Below, one piece after another: positions 9,627-19,800 of a stretch of 64,000 nt of DNA; position 1 is the first letter of the stretch; every line of letters starts with the position of its first letter. A program made the translations under genes and the position numbers. The stretch is from contig JAHEAZ010000156.1 in NCBI GenBank assembly GCA_024642505.1, positions 1-64,000 of the forward strand, read 5' to 3'. Below the pieces are notes generated by a model. That model had not been told where the DNA came from, searched no databases, and saw nothing but the letters and a program-made list of their open reading frames with translations. The DNA comes from Gammaproteobacteria bacterium. GTDB lineage: Bacteria > Pseudomonadota > Gammaproteobacteria > Steroidobacterales > Steroidobacteraceae.

Positions 9627-10052
9627 CTACCCCAGGGCCTTGAGCATCCTCCTGTGGGGAATGCCGGCCTCGTCAAATACTTCCCCCTCGGCCCGGAAGC
9701 CGGCCTTCTCGTAGAAGGGCAGGGCCTGAACCTGGGCGTGAAGGAACACTTCCACCAGGCCGCGGTGATATGCCTGCTCGATCAGCAGCTGCAGTATCTG
9801 GCGACCGATGCCTCGCCCGCGGAATTCACTTAATACCGCGAGCCTTCCGATCTTACCCGCCAGGGTGATCCGACCCGTGCCAACTGGTTCACGGTTCCGG
9901 GTCGCCAGTACATGTACTGCGACCGGGTCATGATCGTCCCATTCCTCTTGTTCGGGAACTTCCTGCTCGACAATGAAGACCTGGCGCCGGACCTGCTGCA
10001 GTTGCGGCCGGTCAACTCCCCAGGTGGTAACGTAAAATTCGGTTTCTTCCAT
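9627..10052 (-). CDS. GNAT family N-acetyltransferase
   Basis: A 141-residue GNAT protein. The acetyl-CoA pyrophosphate loop is LSEFRGRGIGRQIL, followed by the late LPFYEKAGFRAEGEVFDEAGIPHRRM block. The short N-terminal VFIVEQEVPEQEEWDDHD segment matches the ElaA-like/YjcF-like branch, whose substrates are not settled. It sits 19 bases downstream of purB and 4 bases upstream of the conserved partner gene, so the three are probably co-transcribed. Confidence 0.8.
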   Translation of the reverse strand: MEETEFYVTTWGVDRPQLQQVRRQVFIVEQEVPEQEEWDDHDPVAVHVLATRNREPVGTGRITLAGKIGRLAVLSEFRGRGIGRQILQLLIEQAYHRGLVEVFLHAQVQALPFYEKAGFRAEGEVFDEAGIPHRRMLKALG

Positions 10053-10071
10053 CAGTGCGGTCCCGGCCCGG

Positions 10072-11439
10072 TCAGGATCGTCGTGCCAGCGCCGCGGCCA
10101 GTCCGGTGTAGGCGGCCGGCGTCAAGGCGGATAGCCGCGCCGTCACTTCGGGAGGCAGCCCTAGTGAACCGACGAAGTCCCGCAATTCCTGCGGCCCGAC
10201 CCTGCGTCCCCGGGTGAAATCCTTGAGCCGGTCGTAGGCATCCGCGACGCCGTGTCGACGCATGACCGTCTGGATGGCCTCCGCCAGCACCTCCCAGTTG
10301 GCATCCAGGTCGGCGGCCATGCGCGCGGGGTCCGCCTCGAGTTTGTTAAGGCCCTTGAGCACCGACCTGAGTGACAGGGTTGCATGACCGAGTGCGACGC
10401 CCAGGTTACGGAGCACCGTCGAATCAGTCAGGTCCCGCTGCCAGCGCGAGATGGGCAAATTGTCCGCAAGGAAGCCGAGCAGTGCATTGGCCACGCCGGC
10501 GTTGCCTTCGGCGTTCTCAAAGTCGATCGGGTTGACCTTGTGGGGCATGGTCGAGGATCCGACCTCGCCGGCCACGGCGCGTTGCCGGAAATATCCCAGT
10601 GATACATAGCCCCACAGGTCCCTGCAAAGATCGATCAGCGCGGTGTCATAGCGGGCAAGTGCGTGGCAGTATTCCGCGATCCAGTCGTGCGGTTCGATCT
10701 GGATGGTGTGCGCATTCTGCTCCAGGCCCAGTGACTCGACGAACAGCCGAGTGATCTCCGGCCAGTCCGTGTCCGGGTAGGCGACCAGGTGGGCGTTGTA
10801 GTTGCCGACGGCACCATTCATCTTGCCAAGCGCGGTTACCGACTCGAATCCACGCTCGAGTCGGGCGAAGCGGGCCGCGAAGTTGGCCATCTCCTTGCCG
10901 AGTGTCGTGGGGCTCGCGGGCTGGCCGTGGGTGCGCGACAGCATCGGCAGGTCGGCTGTCTGGTGGGCGATCTCGCGCAGCCGTTCGAGCACTCGTCGCA
11001 TCTGCGGCAGCATCAACCGCGAGCGCGCATCGCTCAGCATGAGCGCATAGCAGAGGTTGTTGACGTCCTCCGAGGTGCAGGCGAAATGCACGAATTCGAG
11101 CTGTGCCGACGTGGCACCTGCGACCGCCAGCTGTTCGCGGACGAAATACTCGACCGCCTTGACGTCATGGTTGGTGCGCGCCTCGATTTCCTTGACGCGT
11201 GCAGGTTCTTCCGGCGGCGCTCCACCAGCCAGCGACTCAAGCGCGGCCCGCGTCGCAGCATTCAACCCGGCCAGCTCGCGGATTTCCGGCTGCCCGGCCA
11301 GATGACGGAACCACAGCGCCTCGATGCGGACGCGGTAGCGGATCAGCGCGGATTCGCTGAATATCTCGGCCAGTTCCCGCGTCTGGTCCGCATAGCGTCC
11401 GTCGAGCGGCGACAAGGCTGTGAGTCGGGTGTCGGTCAT
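10072..11439 (-). CDS. purB: Adenylosuccinate lyase
   Basis: A 455-residue lyase of the fumarase/aspartase superfamily, acting twice in purine synthesis (release of fumarate from SAICAR and from adenylosuccinate). Diagnostic blocks are LSPLDGRYADQT at the start, SRTHGQPASPTTLGKE, and the flexible signature loop GSSTMPHKVNPIDFENAEGN. The track frame runs on to 12006, but that part is antisense to fumC, so the start was set at ATG 11439 (MTDTRLTALSPLDG). It is divergent from fumC, a member of the same superfamily. Confidence 0.96.
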   Translation of the reverse strand: MTDTRLTALSPLDGRYADQTRELAEIFSESALIRYRVRIEALWFRHLAGQPEIRELAGLNAATRAALESLAGGAPPEEPARVKEIEARTNHDVKAVEYFVREQLAVAGATSAQLEFVHFACTSEDVNNLCYALMLSDARSRLMLPQMRRVLERLREIAHQTADLPMLSRTHGQPASPTTLGKEMANFAARFARLERGFESVTALGKMNGAVGNYNAHLVAYPDTDWPEITRLFVESLGLEQNAHTIQIEPHDWIAEYCHALARYDTALIDLCRDLWGYVSLGYFRQRAVAGEVGSSTMPHKVNPIDFENAEGNAGVANALLGFLADNLPISRWQRDLTDSTVLRNLGVALGHATLSLRSVLKGLNKLEADPARMAADLDANWEVLAEAIQTVMRRHGVADAYDRLKDFTRGRRVGPQELRDFVGSLGLPPEVTARLSALTPAAYTGLAAALARRS

Positions 11440-11553
11440 CCGCTTAAGGTCCAATGTTAGACTTGGCAATCTTACCGCAACCCGTGCCCGTCCCACCGAG
11501 TCCGGTGCCGATGTCGAGCCGCCGGGGCCGGGCCGACGACTTGATGCAGGCAC

Positions 11554-12954
11554 ATGAAGCGAAGCGAACTGCGGACAGTCCGTGACACGCTCGGGGAGTT
11601 GCAAGTCCCCGCCGGGGCGCTGTGGGGTGCCCAGACCCAGCGTGCCGTCCAGAATTTCGGACTGGGGGGCATGCCGATGCCGCCCAGCTTCATCGCTGCC
11701 CTCGGCTTGGTGAAGTGCGCGGCGGCGCAGGCGAATGCCGAGCTGGGCCAGCTCGAACCGGTCATGGCAGAGGCCATCGCGGCGGCGGCGCTCGAGGTGG
11801 CCGCCGGCAAGCACGATGCGGAGTTTCCGGTGGACGTCTTCCAGACCGGCTCCGGCACGAGCTCGAACATGAACGCCAACGAGGTCATTGCCACGCTGGC
11901 GGAACGACGCCTCGGTTCGCCGGTGCACCCCAACGACCACGTCAACCGTGGGCAGAGCAGCAATGACACGATTCCGACCGCGATCCACGTCGCGGCGATG
12001 CTGCAACTACGCCAGCAGGTCCTGCCAGCGCTCGAAGGCCTTGGCGCGGTCATCGCGGCAGCGGCCGGGCGAATGGCGGGCGAGATCAAGACCGGCCGGA
12101 CCCACCTGATGGACGCGCTGCCGCTACGGATGTCGGATGAGCTCGGCGCCTGGAGAAGCCAGGTCCTGGATTGTGTCGACCGCCTGCGCTCGACCGAAAC
12201 GAGGCTCAGCCGTCTGGCGCAGGGCGGGACGGCCGTCGGCACCGGCCTCAATGCGCACCCGGATTTCGGGCGGCGAGTGGCCAGCCTGCTGGCGGAGCGT
12301 ACCGGCCTGCCGTTCGAGTCAGCGCCGGACCTGTTCGCAGCACTGGCGGCGCAGGACACCGCGGTCGAGCTCTCCGGCCAGCTGCGGGTGACGGCTGTCT
12401 GCCTCATGAAGATAGCCAACGACCTGCGATGGCTCAACTCGGGGCCACTGGCGGGCCTGGGCGAAATCACGCTGCCGGCGCTGCAGCCTGGTTCGAGCAT
12501 CATGCCCGGCAAGGTCAACCCGGTCATACCGGAGGCGGTCGCCATGGCCTGTGCCGCGGTCATTGGCAACGATGCGGCGGTGACCATCGCCGGCCAGTCC
12601 GGCAATTTCCAGCTGAACGTCATGCTGCCGCTCATTGCGTACGAGTTGCTGCAGAGCGAATCACTGATCGCCAACGCGGCGGCGGCGCTTGCCGGGAAGG
12701 CGATTGCGGGGATGCGGCCCGAATCCGGGCGGCTGCGCCGGGCGCTGCAGCTCAACCCCGTGCTGGTGACAGCGCTCAATCCGCTGGTCGGCTACGACCG
12801 CGCAGCGGAGATTGCCAAGCGGGCCTATTCCGAAGGTCGGCCAGTGATCGACGTAGCAGCGGAAGTGACGGGGATAGACCGCCACGAGCTCGAGCACCTG
12901 CTCGATCCCGGCCGGCTTGCGGACGGCGAGTTCATCGATGATGGCCAGCCGTGA
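11554..12954 (+). CDS. fumC: Class II fumarate hydratase
   Basis: A 466-residue iron-free fumarase that hydrates fumarate to malate. The substrate-binding blocks are QTGSGTSSNMNANEV, RGQSSNDTIPTAIH, KTGRTHLMDALP and the signature GSSIMPGKVNPV. The ATG at 11554 gives the expected N-terminus, with the family-typical GALWGAQTQRAVQNF a little later. Being divergent to purB it may use fumarate released there, although that is only inference. Its stop overlaps the GTG of nudL by four bases. Confidence 0.93.
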   Translation: MKRSELRTVRDTLGELQVPAGALWGAQTQRAVQNFGLGGMPMPPSFIAALGLVKCAAAQANAELGQLEPVMAEAIAAAALEVAAGKHDAEFPVDVFQTGSGTSSNMNANEVIATLAERRLGSPVHPNDHVNRGQSSNDTIPTAIHVAAMLQLRQQVLPALEGLGAVIAAAAGRMAGEIKTGRTHLMDALPLRMSDELGAWRSQVLDCVDRLRSTETRLSRLAQGGTAVGTGLNAHPDFGRRVASLLAERTGLPFESAPDLFAALAAQDTAVELSGQLRVTAVCLMKIANDLRWLNSGPLAGLGEITLPALQPGSSIMPGKVNPVIPEAVAMACAAVIGNDAAVTIAGQSGNFQLNVMLPLIAYELLQSESLIANAAAALAGKAIAGMRPESGRLRRALQLNPVLVTALNPLVGYDRAAEIAKRAYSEGRPVIDVAAEVTGIDRHELEHLLDPGRLADGEFIDDGQP

Positions 12955-13607
12955 ACGCTGCAGTGGGCAATCAGCTGCATCAACTGGCTGTCGGCGACAT
13001 GCTGAAGCTGGTGCGACAGCGCCTTGGCGCACTCCGTCTGGGTGACGAGGACCTGCGCATCGGCCCTTTCCCTCAGGCAGTCAACGCGCGAGTCCGCCAC
13101 ATGTTTCCGGCCTCTCCGCGACCGGCAGCAGTGCTTGTCCCGCTCATCGATCGTGGTGACGACCTGACCGTGCTGCTGACCTACCGCGCGGCCGACCTCG
13201 AGCATCACGCCGGGCAGATTTCATTTCCGGGCGGGCGCCTCGAACCCCATGACGTCGATGCGGAGTCGGGGGCGTTGCGTGAGGCGGAGGAAGAGATCGG
13301 TCTTGCGCGGGAATTCGTCGAGGTAATCGGCCGGTTGCCCGATCACATCGTGATCAGTGGCTATCAGGTGACGCCCGTCGTCGGGCTGGTAAGACCCGGG
13401 TTTACGCTTACACTGGACCCGACCGAGGTCGCCGCGACCTTCGAGGCGCCGCTCAAGCATCTTTTCGATCCAAGCACGCACCACCCCAGAACATTCCGGA
13501 TGGGCCAGGAGGTAATCGAAGGGTTCGACCTGCCGTGGCAGGAGCACAAGATCTGGGGCGCCACCGCAGGAATGTTGCTGACCCTGCGACAGGTGCTCGA
13601 GGGCTGA
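12951..13607 (+). CDS. nudL: CoA pyrophosphatase (NudL-type Nudix hydrolase)
   Basis: A 218-residue Nudix protein of the CoA pyrophosphatase group, which splits CoA and its oxidised forms into phosphopantetheine and adenosine 3',5'-bisphosphate. The UPF0035-type motif LTYRAADLEHHAGQISFPGG directly precedes the Nudix box (LREAEEEIGL). The GTG at 12951 overlaps the fumC stop as GTGA, implying coupled translation; an internal ATG (MLKLVRQRLG) is an alternative start that better fits the usual length. Confidence 0.88.
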   Translation: MNAAVGNQLHQLAVGDMLKLVRQRLGALRLGDEDLRIGPFPQAVNARVRHMFPASPRPAAVLVPLIDRGDDLTVLLTYRAADLEHHAGQISFPGGRLEPHDVDAESGALREAEEEIGLAREFVEVIGRLPDHIVISGYQVTPVVGLVRPGFTLTLDPTEVAATFEAPLKHLFDPSTHHPRTFRMGQEVIEGFDLPWQEHKIWGATAGMLLTLRQVLEG

Positions 13608-13610
13608 CAG

Positions 13611-14396
13611 TTGTCAATTCATCGCCTGCTCGAAATCATGGCCGCGCTGCGTGACCCGCAGGGAGGCTGTCCCTGGGACCTGGAACAGGACTTCCGTAGC
13701 ATTGCGCCCTATACGCTCGAGGAGGCCTACGAAGTAGCCGATGCGATCGAGCGGGGCCACCTTGAAGACCTGCGGGAAGAGCTTGGTGACCTGCTCCTGC
13801 AGGTCGTGTTCCATGCACAGATGGCGCGGGAACAGGGCGCCTTCGATTTCGACGATGTGGTGCGCGGCATCTGCGACAAGATGGTACGCCGTCATCCCCA
13901 CGTCTTCGCCGGCGAACGGGTCGAATCGGCTGCTGCCCAGACTGAGATCTGGGAGCGCTTGAAGTTGGAGGAAAAGGCGGCGAGGCGTGCGGGCGGCCTG
14001 CTCGACGACGTCGTCCTGGCGCTGCCGGCGCTGACGCGGGCGGCCAAGCTCGGCCGCCGCGCGGCCCGAGCCGGATTTGACTGGCCTGACGCTGCCGGTC
14101 CCCGTCGCAAGGTCGATGAGGAACTTGCGGAACTCGACAACGCCCTGGCCGGCGCGGCAGACAAGGACGAAGTCGCGTCCGAGTTCGGTGACCTGCTGTT
14201 CGCGCTGGTCAATTACGCCCGTCACCTTGACATTGATCCGGAGGCGGCGTTGCGGCGCAGCAACGAGAAATTCGTCCGGCGCTTTCGCCATGTCGAAAGC
14301 ATGCTGGGCGCGTCAAGCCTGAGCGGTTTTGAAGTCAGCCTGGAACAACTCGACGCCTGGTGGGACGAAGCCAAGGCACAGGAGAAGGCCGAATGA
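13611..14396 (+). CDS. mazG: Nucleoside triphosphate pyrophosphohydrolase MazG
   Basis: A 261-residue two-domain MazG enzyme that degrades non-canonical and surplus (d)NTPs to monophosphates. The first all-alpha domain has TLEEAYEVADAIE and LREELGDLLLQVVFHAQ; the second repeats the pattern with VDEELAELDNAL and SEFGDLLFALVNYARH. The start is a TTG three bases after the nudL stop, giving MSIHRLLEIMAALRDP, the standard MazG opening. Together with NudL upstream this is a nucleotide-cleaning pair. Confidence 0.95.
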   Translation: MSIHRLLEIMAALRDPQGGCPWDLEQDFRSIAPYTLEEAYEVADAIERGHLEDLREELGDLLLQVVFHAQMAREQGAFDFDDVVRGICDKMVRRHPHVFAGERVESAAAQTEIWERLKLEEKAARRAGGLLDDVVLALPALTRAAKLGRRAARAGFDWPDAAGPRRKVDEELAELDNALAGAADKDEVASEFGDLLFALVNYARHLDIDPEAALRRSNEKFVRRFRHVESMLGASSLSGFEVSLEQLDAWWDEAKAQEKAE

Positions 14397-14731
14397 TTCG
14401 TTCAGGACTGGTTCATGGGTACTTCCGCTACAATTGCGCCACCATGACCCACCGCCTCGTTGCAGCCCTCACCATTGCGCTCCTGGCACCGGTCGCCTGG
14501 CCGTCGTCGGGAGACGCGCTTCCGGCGCCTGCTGCACAGGCTGATACCCGTGCCGAGGGGCTCACCCTGGATGCGGCAGTAGCGAAGGTGGAGGCGAAAT
14601 ACGATGCGCGGGTCGTCCGCGCCGAGGAAAAGCTCGAGGAAGGTCGGCGCGTGTATCGCATCCGGCTGTTGAGCGCCGACGGCCGCGTATTCGACGTCAC
14701 TGTGGATGCCGCGTCCGGCCAGGTGGAGTAA
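14393..14731 (+). CDS. Exported PepSY-domain protein
   Basis: A 112-residue protein from the ATG at 14393, which overlaps the mazG stop (ATGA) and has AGGAGAAGG upstream. A second ATG at 14444 gives a cleaner signal peptide (MTHRLVAALTIALLAPVAWP). The mature part has one PepSY unit: LTLDAAVAKVEAKYDARVVRAEEKL then YRIRLLSADGRVFDVTVDAASGQVE. PepSY proteins are periplasmic and often regulate or accompany two-component systems, which fits the response regulator and kinase directly downstream. A TACAAT box nine bases before the second ATG could drive a separate, nearly leaderless transcript of the three genes. Confidence 0.72.
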   Translation: MIRSGLVHGYFRYNCATMTHRLVAALTIALLAPVAWPSSGDALPAPAAQADTRAEGLTLDAAVAKVEAKYDARVVRAEEKLEEGRRVYRIRLLSADGRVFDVTVDAASGQVE

Positions 14732-14737
14732 GCCATC

Positions 14738-15409
14738 ATGCGGGTCCTGGTCGTCGAGGACGAGCCTGTCCTGCGCGAGTCCCTGGTCCAGCGGCTGCGG
14801 CAAGGCGGCTTCGTCGTCGATTCCGCTGCCGATGGTATTGAAGGTGAGTTCTCCGGTCTCGAATATCCCATCGATGTTGCCGTGGTGGACCTCGGCCTGC
14901 CCGGACGACCCGGCCTCGAAGTCATCCGTGCCTGGCGCGAGGCTGGCAAGTCCTTTCCGATCCTGATCCTCACCGCTCGCGACCGCTGGCAGGAGAAGGT
15001 CGAGGCGCTGCAGTCGGGCGCTGATGACTACGTCACCAAGCCGTTCCAGTTCGAGGAAGTGCTGGCGCGCCTGCAGGCGTTGCTCAGGCGTTCTGGTGGC
15101 TGGTCGCAGCCGGTCCTGCAGGCCGGTGCGGTCGAACTCGACCCGCGCAGTCAGCAGGTTCGGGTCCGCGGCGAGCCGGTCGAGTTGACTGCCTTCGAGT
15201 ATCGGTTGCTGGAATACCTGATGCTGCGTGCGGGACAGGTCGTGTCGAAGTCCGAATTGACCGACAAGCTTTACGAACAGGATTTCGAGCGTGACAGCAA
15301 CGTAATCGAGGTTTTTGTCGGCCGGCTGCGGCGCAAGCTTGATCCTGATGGGATTCTGCAGCCTATCGAGACCCTGCGAGGCCGCGGCTATCGCATGGCG
15401 CGCGAATGA
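14738..15409 (+). CDS. OmpR/PhoP-family response regulator
   Basis: A 223-residue regulator. The receiver domain has the acidic pair VVEDE, the phosphorylated aspartate D51 in VVDLGLPG, LTARD, and the switch lysine in TKPFQFEE. The C-terminal winged-helix domain ends VIEVFVGRLRRKLDP and IETLRGRGYRM, typical of OmpR/PhoB proteins and closest in feel to PhoP/QseB. It starts six bases after the PepSY gene and is followed by its sensor kinase. The signal sensed is unknown; PhoP-like systems elsewhere answer to divalent cations or envelope stress. Confidence 0.9.
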   Translation: MRVLVVEDEPVLRESLVQRLRQGGFVVDSAADGIEGEFSGLEYPIDVAVVDLGLPGRPGLEVIRAWREAGKSFPILILTARDRWQEKVEALQSGADDYVTKPFQFEEVLARLQALLRRSGGWSQPVLQAGAVELDPRSQQVRVRGEPVELTAFEYRLLEYLMLRAGQVVSKSELTDKLYEQDFERDSNVIEVFVGRLRRKLDPDGILQPIETLRGRGYRMARE

Positions 15410-15446
15410 GCGGCGATCCCGTCACCACGAGTGAGGCGCAACCCTG

Positions 15447-16808
15447 GTGACGGCGTCCGCCCCGTCGTTGGTCAATCGGCTGGTCGTTGCACTCGCGATC
15501 GCCAGCGTGCTGGTGACCGGTGCGGCGGCGATGGCGCTGGATGCCTTGTACCGCGACCTTGCGCTCGACTCCCGGCGGGACGTTCTCGATGCGCAAGTCA
15601 TTGCACTGGTCGCCACCGCGGAACTCCAGTCGTCGGGCGTCCTGGCCCCGACCACGATTGCCGAGGCGCGACTCGCGACGCCGGGGTCCGGACTGTACGC
15701 CGAGATCCGCGACCAGGAAGGCGTCACGACGTGGCGCTCACCATCGACGGTTGGCGCCGGCTTGTCGCTGACCGCCCGGCCGGCGGCGGGAGAGCGCAGC
15801 ATCGAGCAGGTTTCCTTGCCGGACGGTACCAGGGTACTGGCCTTTTCGCTGGGGGTCAGCTGGGAAGCAGGGCTCCAGCATCCCGCCACCTTCGTGCTGA
15901 GCGCCGCGGAGAGCCTCGAACCTTACTTCAGCGAGCTCAACCGGGTCCGCTCGTGGCTGCTTGCGGGAGCGGCAGCGCTGATGACGATACTGGTCATTGG
16001 CCTGTCTTTGGGGTTGAGGGCCGGCCTCAGGCCGCTCAGGCGGCTCGAGCGGGAGATCCTCGAAGTCGAGACTGGCCGGCGCGATTCGCTCGACGGCAGC
16101 TGGCCCAGAGAGCTGGAGGGGGTCGCACAGAACCTCAATGGCCTGCTCGAGGGAGACCGCGCTCGCGTGGCACGCTACCGCGCTACCCTTGGCAACCTCG
16201 CGCACAGTCTCAAGACGCCTATCGCAGCGCTCAAGAGCATGCTCGATTCGGGATCTGCAGACCCGGCATCGGTGGGTTCGCAACTGGACCAGATGCAGTC
16301 GATCGTCGAGCATCAGCTGCGCAAGGCTGTGCTGGCTGGTGCAGGGTCGTCGATAGCATCGGTCGTACTGCGCGCGCCGCTCACGGAGCTGGTAGCGGCG
16401 CTGACCAAGGTCTATCGGGACAAGGCTATGCACTGTGTCCTCGACGTGCCGGCCGACCTGGCTTATCCAATCGACTCCGGCGACCTGATGGAACTGGCCG
16501 GCAACCTGCTGGATAACGCGTTCAAGTATGGCCGCAGCCGGGTCGTGCTGCGGGCCCGGGCCGACGAGCGTCCGGAGTGGCGGCGCAGCGGGTTGACTGT
16601 CGAGATCGAGGACGACGGTTCCGGAATCGCGATAGCCGATCGAGTCCGCGTACTCGAGCGGGGCGTACGGGTCGATGAAACCGTGGCAGGGCAGGGAATC
16701 GGGCTGGCCGCGGCGCGCGAGCTGGTCGCTGCCTACGGCGGTACGATCGACATAGGAGAGAGCGCGTTCGGTGGCGCGGCGGTCCGCATGAGACTGCCGG
16801 GGCGCTGA
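15447..16808 (+). CDS. Sensor histidine kinase (PhoQ-like)
   Basis: A 453-residue inner-membrane kinase. One membrane helix near residues 10-30 and a second near 175-195 enclose a periplasmic sensor domain. The phospho-accepting H-box is NLAHSLKTPIAALK; the ATPase domain has the N-box ELAGNLLDNAFKYG, DDGSGI and GQGIGLAAARELV. The LAHSLKTP form and gene order resemble PhoQ of gammaproteobacteria. The start is a GTG at 15447, 37 bases after the regulator, with GAGG upstream. Its stop codon is followed directly by the hrpA ATG. Confidence 0.88.
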   Translation: MTASAPSLVNRLVVALAIASVLVTGAAAMALDALYRDLALDSRRDVLDAQVIALVATAELQSSGVLAPTTIAEARLATPGSGLYAEIRDQEGVTTWRSPSTVGAGLSLTARPAAGERSIEQVSLPDGTRVLAFSLGVSWEAGLQHPATFVLSAAESLEPYFSELNRVRSWLLAGAAALMTILVIGLSLGLRAGLRPLRRLEREILEVETGRRDSLDGSWPRELEGVAQNLNGLLEGDRARVARYRATLGNLAHSLKTPIAALKSMLDSGSADPASVGSQLDQMQSIVEHQLRKAVLAGAGSSIASVVLRAPLTELVAALTKVYRDKAMHCVLDVPADLAYPIDSGDLMELAGNLLDNAFKYGRSRVVLRARADERPEWRRSGLTVEIEDDGSGIAIADRVRVLERGVRVDETVAGQGIGLAAARELVAAYGGTIDIGESAFGGAAVRMRLPGR

Positions 16809-19800
16809 ATGGTGCCGGGCCGGCTCGGCACGGACTTCGCCGGACTCGATTCGCTCGAGGGCTTGCTGTGCGTCGATCGCCATCAGATCGAGCGGCTTGC
16901 GCTGCGCATCGAGGAACGGCAGGCGCGTCGCCAGCCAGCTGGACGTGAACTGGCGGCACTGCAGAAACTTCTCGCCGATGGCAGGCAACGCATGGAGCGT
17001 CGCCGCGCCACGGTTCCGCCGGTTTCATACCCTGAAGAACTGCCGGTCAGCCAGCGAATCGACGAGATCCGCGAGGCGATCGCCAGGCATCCGGTCGTGA
17101 TCGTGTGCGGCGAGACCGGGTCCGGCAAGACGACTCAGCTGCCCAAGGCCTGTCTCGAGGCAGGCCGGGGGCTGACCGGCCTGATTGGTCATACCCAGCC
17201 GCGCCGTATCGCTGCGCGCAGCGTCGCCGCTCGCCTGTGCGAGGAACTCGGGGTCCCGCCGGGCGCCCAGGTCGGATTCAAGATCCGCTTCGCTGCGTCG
17301 GGTTCCGACCGCGGGCTGATCCGCGTGATGACCGACGGAATCCTGCTGTCCGAGATTCAGGGCGATCCGGAGCTGTTGCGCTACGACACCCTGATCATCG
17401 ACGAGGCACACGAGCGCAGCCTCAACATCGACTTCCTGCTCGGTTACCTCAAGCGGCTGCTGCCTCGGCGGCCGGACCTCAGGATCGTCATTACTTCTGC
17501 GACCATCGATCCGCAGAGCTTCGCACGTTTCTTCGATGGTGCCCCCGTCATCGAGGTTTCCGGTCGTGGCTGGCCGATCGAGACCCGCTACCGGCCGCTG
17601 GGTGCGGATGAGGATGACGATCTCGACCCAGGCGTCGTGCCTGGAATCGTGGCGGCGATCCACGAGTTGCTGGACCAGCCCGGCGAAGCCGGGGATACGC
17701 TGGTGTTCCTGCCCGGTGAGCGGGAGATTCGCGATGCAGCGGAAGCTCTGTCGCGGGCGTTCGGGTCGCGTCTCGAGATCCTGCCGCTCTTCTCGCGCCT
17801 GTCCTGGGCCGAGCAGCAACGCGTCTTTCAGCCGGGCTCGCGGCGCCGGGTGGTGCTTGCCACCAACGTGGCCGAGACCTCCATCACCGTTCCACGGATT
17901 CGGGCAGTGGTCGATAGCGGCCTCGCGCGCATCGGCCGCTACAGTGCCCGGAGCAAGATCCTGAGGCTGCCCATCGAGCCGGTATCGCAGGCGAGCGCGA
18001 GCCAGCGGCAGGGACGTTGCGGCCGGGTGGGGCCCGGAATATGCGTCAGGCTCTACTCCGAGCAGGACTTCGACAGCCGCGAGCCGTTTACGCCGCCGGA
18101 GATCCTGCGCACCAACCTGGCGAACGTAATCCTGCAGATGGCGGTACTTGGGCTCGGTGCGGTGGATGAGTTTCCATTCCCGGATCCGCCAGACACCCGA
18201 CTGGTCAACGATGGCTACCTGCTGTTGCAGGAACTGGAGGCCGTCGATGCCGAGCGGCGGGTAACCGATCTCGGCCGCCAGGTTGCGCGCATCCCGGTCG
18301 ATCCGCAGCTTGGACGGATGCTGGCGGAGTCACGGCGTTTCGCCGCGCTGGAGGAAATGCTGACGCTGGTTGCAGTGCTGAGCATCCAGGACCCGCGCGA
18401 GCGGCCAGCCGAGTTTCGTGCCGCGGCTGACGAAAGACATGCAGCCTTCGCCGAGCCGCGCTCGGATTTCCTCGGACTGCTGAATCTCTGGCGAGCCTGG
18501 CAGGAAGTCCGGGCCGGGCGGTCTGCGTCGCAGGCGCGCCGCTGGTGTCGCGAAAACTTCCTGTCGGCGGCCCGCATGCGCGAATGGGAAGACCTGCGCA
18601 GCCAGCTTGCGGAACTCACCCGCGAGCTGGACTGGAGCAGCGCGGAAAAACCTGCCAAGGCGGAGGCGGTACATCGTTCGCTGTTGGCGGGACTCCTCGG
18701 GCATATCGGTGAGAAGGGCGAGAAAGGCGATTATCTTGGGGCGCGGGGCCTGCGATTCGTGATCTCGCCGGGCTCGGCGCTGAAGACCAGGCCGCCGAAG
18801 TGGGTGATGGCGGCGACGCTGGCCGAGACGCAGCGCGTGTACGCCCGCACCGTGGCAGCGATCGAACCAGCCTGGATCGAAACCGCAGCTCATCACCTGG
18901 TGCGCCGCAGCTATGGCGACCCGGAATGGATGCCCGATCGCGGCTATGTATCGGCCCGGGAGACGGTCACGCTCTATGGTCTGACCGTCGCCGCCGGCAG
19001 GCGCGTCAACTTCGGCAGCATCGCTCCGGAGCAGGCCCGTGAAATCTTCGTACGCGAGGCACTGACCCACGGACGGTCCCGCTTGCGCGCCCGCTTTCTT
19101 ATCCGTAACGCTGCCGTGCGGGCTTTACTCGAGGCAGGCGAGGCCCGGCTGCGCCGCCGCGGGGTGCTTCTTGACGAGGATCGAATCACCACCTTCTACC
19201 TCAGCCGGATCCCGGAGAACATCCACGGCGTGGCGGCCTTCGAACGCTGGCGTAAGCAGGCGGAGGCGGAGCGCCCCGGGTTGCTGGAATTCTCAGGCGC
19301 CGACATACGCGCGCCGGGGGCGCCAGACATCGATCCGGATGAATTGCCCGACCGGCTGCACGTCGCCGGGCATGACTTCCGGCTCGACTACCGCTTCGAG
19401 CCGGGTGCCGCTGATGATGGTGCAACCATTGCCGTGCCACTGGCTTTCCTGCCGCAGTTGTCGGCCGGCGAAGTGGAGTGGGGCATTCCGGGCTGGCGCC
19501 ACGAGATGCTCACCGTGGCAATTCGCGGCCTGCCGAAGGCGCTGCGGCGTCATCTTGTTCCGGCGCCGGATGTCGCCGCACGCTGTCTTGCGGAAATCAA
19601 CGAGTCGCAGGGAACTCCATTCTTTGATGCCGCAGCGGCGTGGTTGACCCGTCGCGCGGGTACGCCCGTTGCTGCGGACCTGCTGCGGACTGCAAAGTTA
19701 CCGGATCACCTGCGCCTGAATATCAGGATCACTGGTGCAGGCGGGCAGTTGGTCGCCGCGGGACGTGATATCGAGCAGCTCAAGCGACGGTTGCGCAAGG

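Noticed and set aside
11472-12779. 435-codon minus-strand ORF
   Set aside because: Antisense to fumC; serine/alanine-rich nonsense composition.
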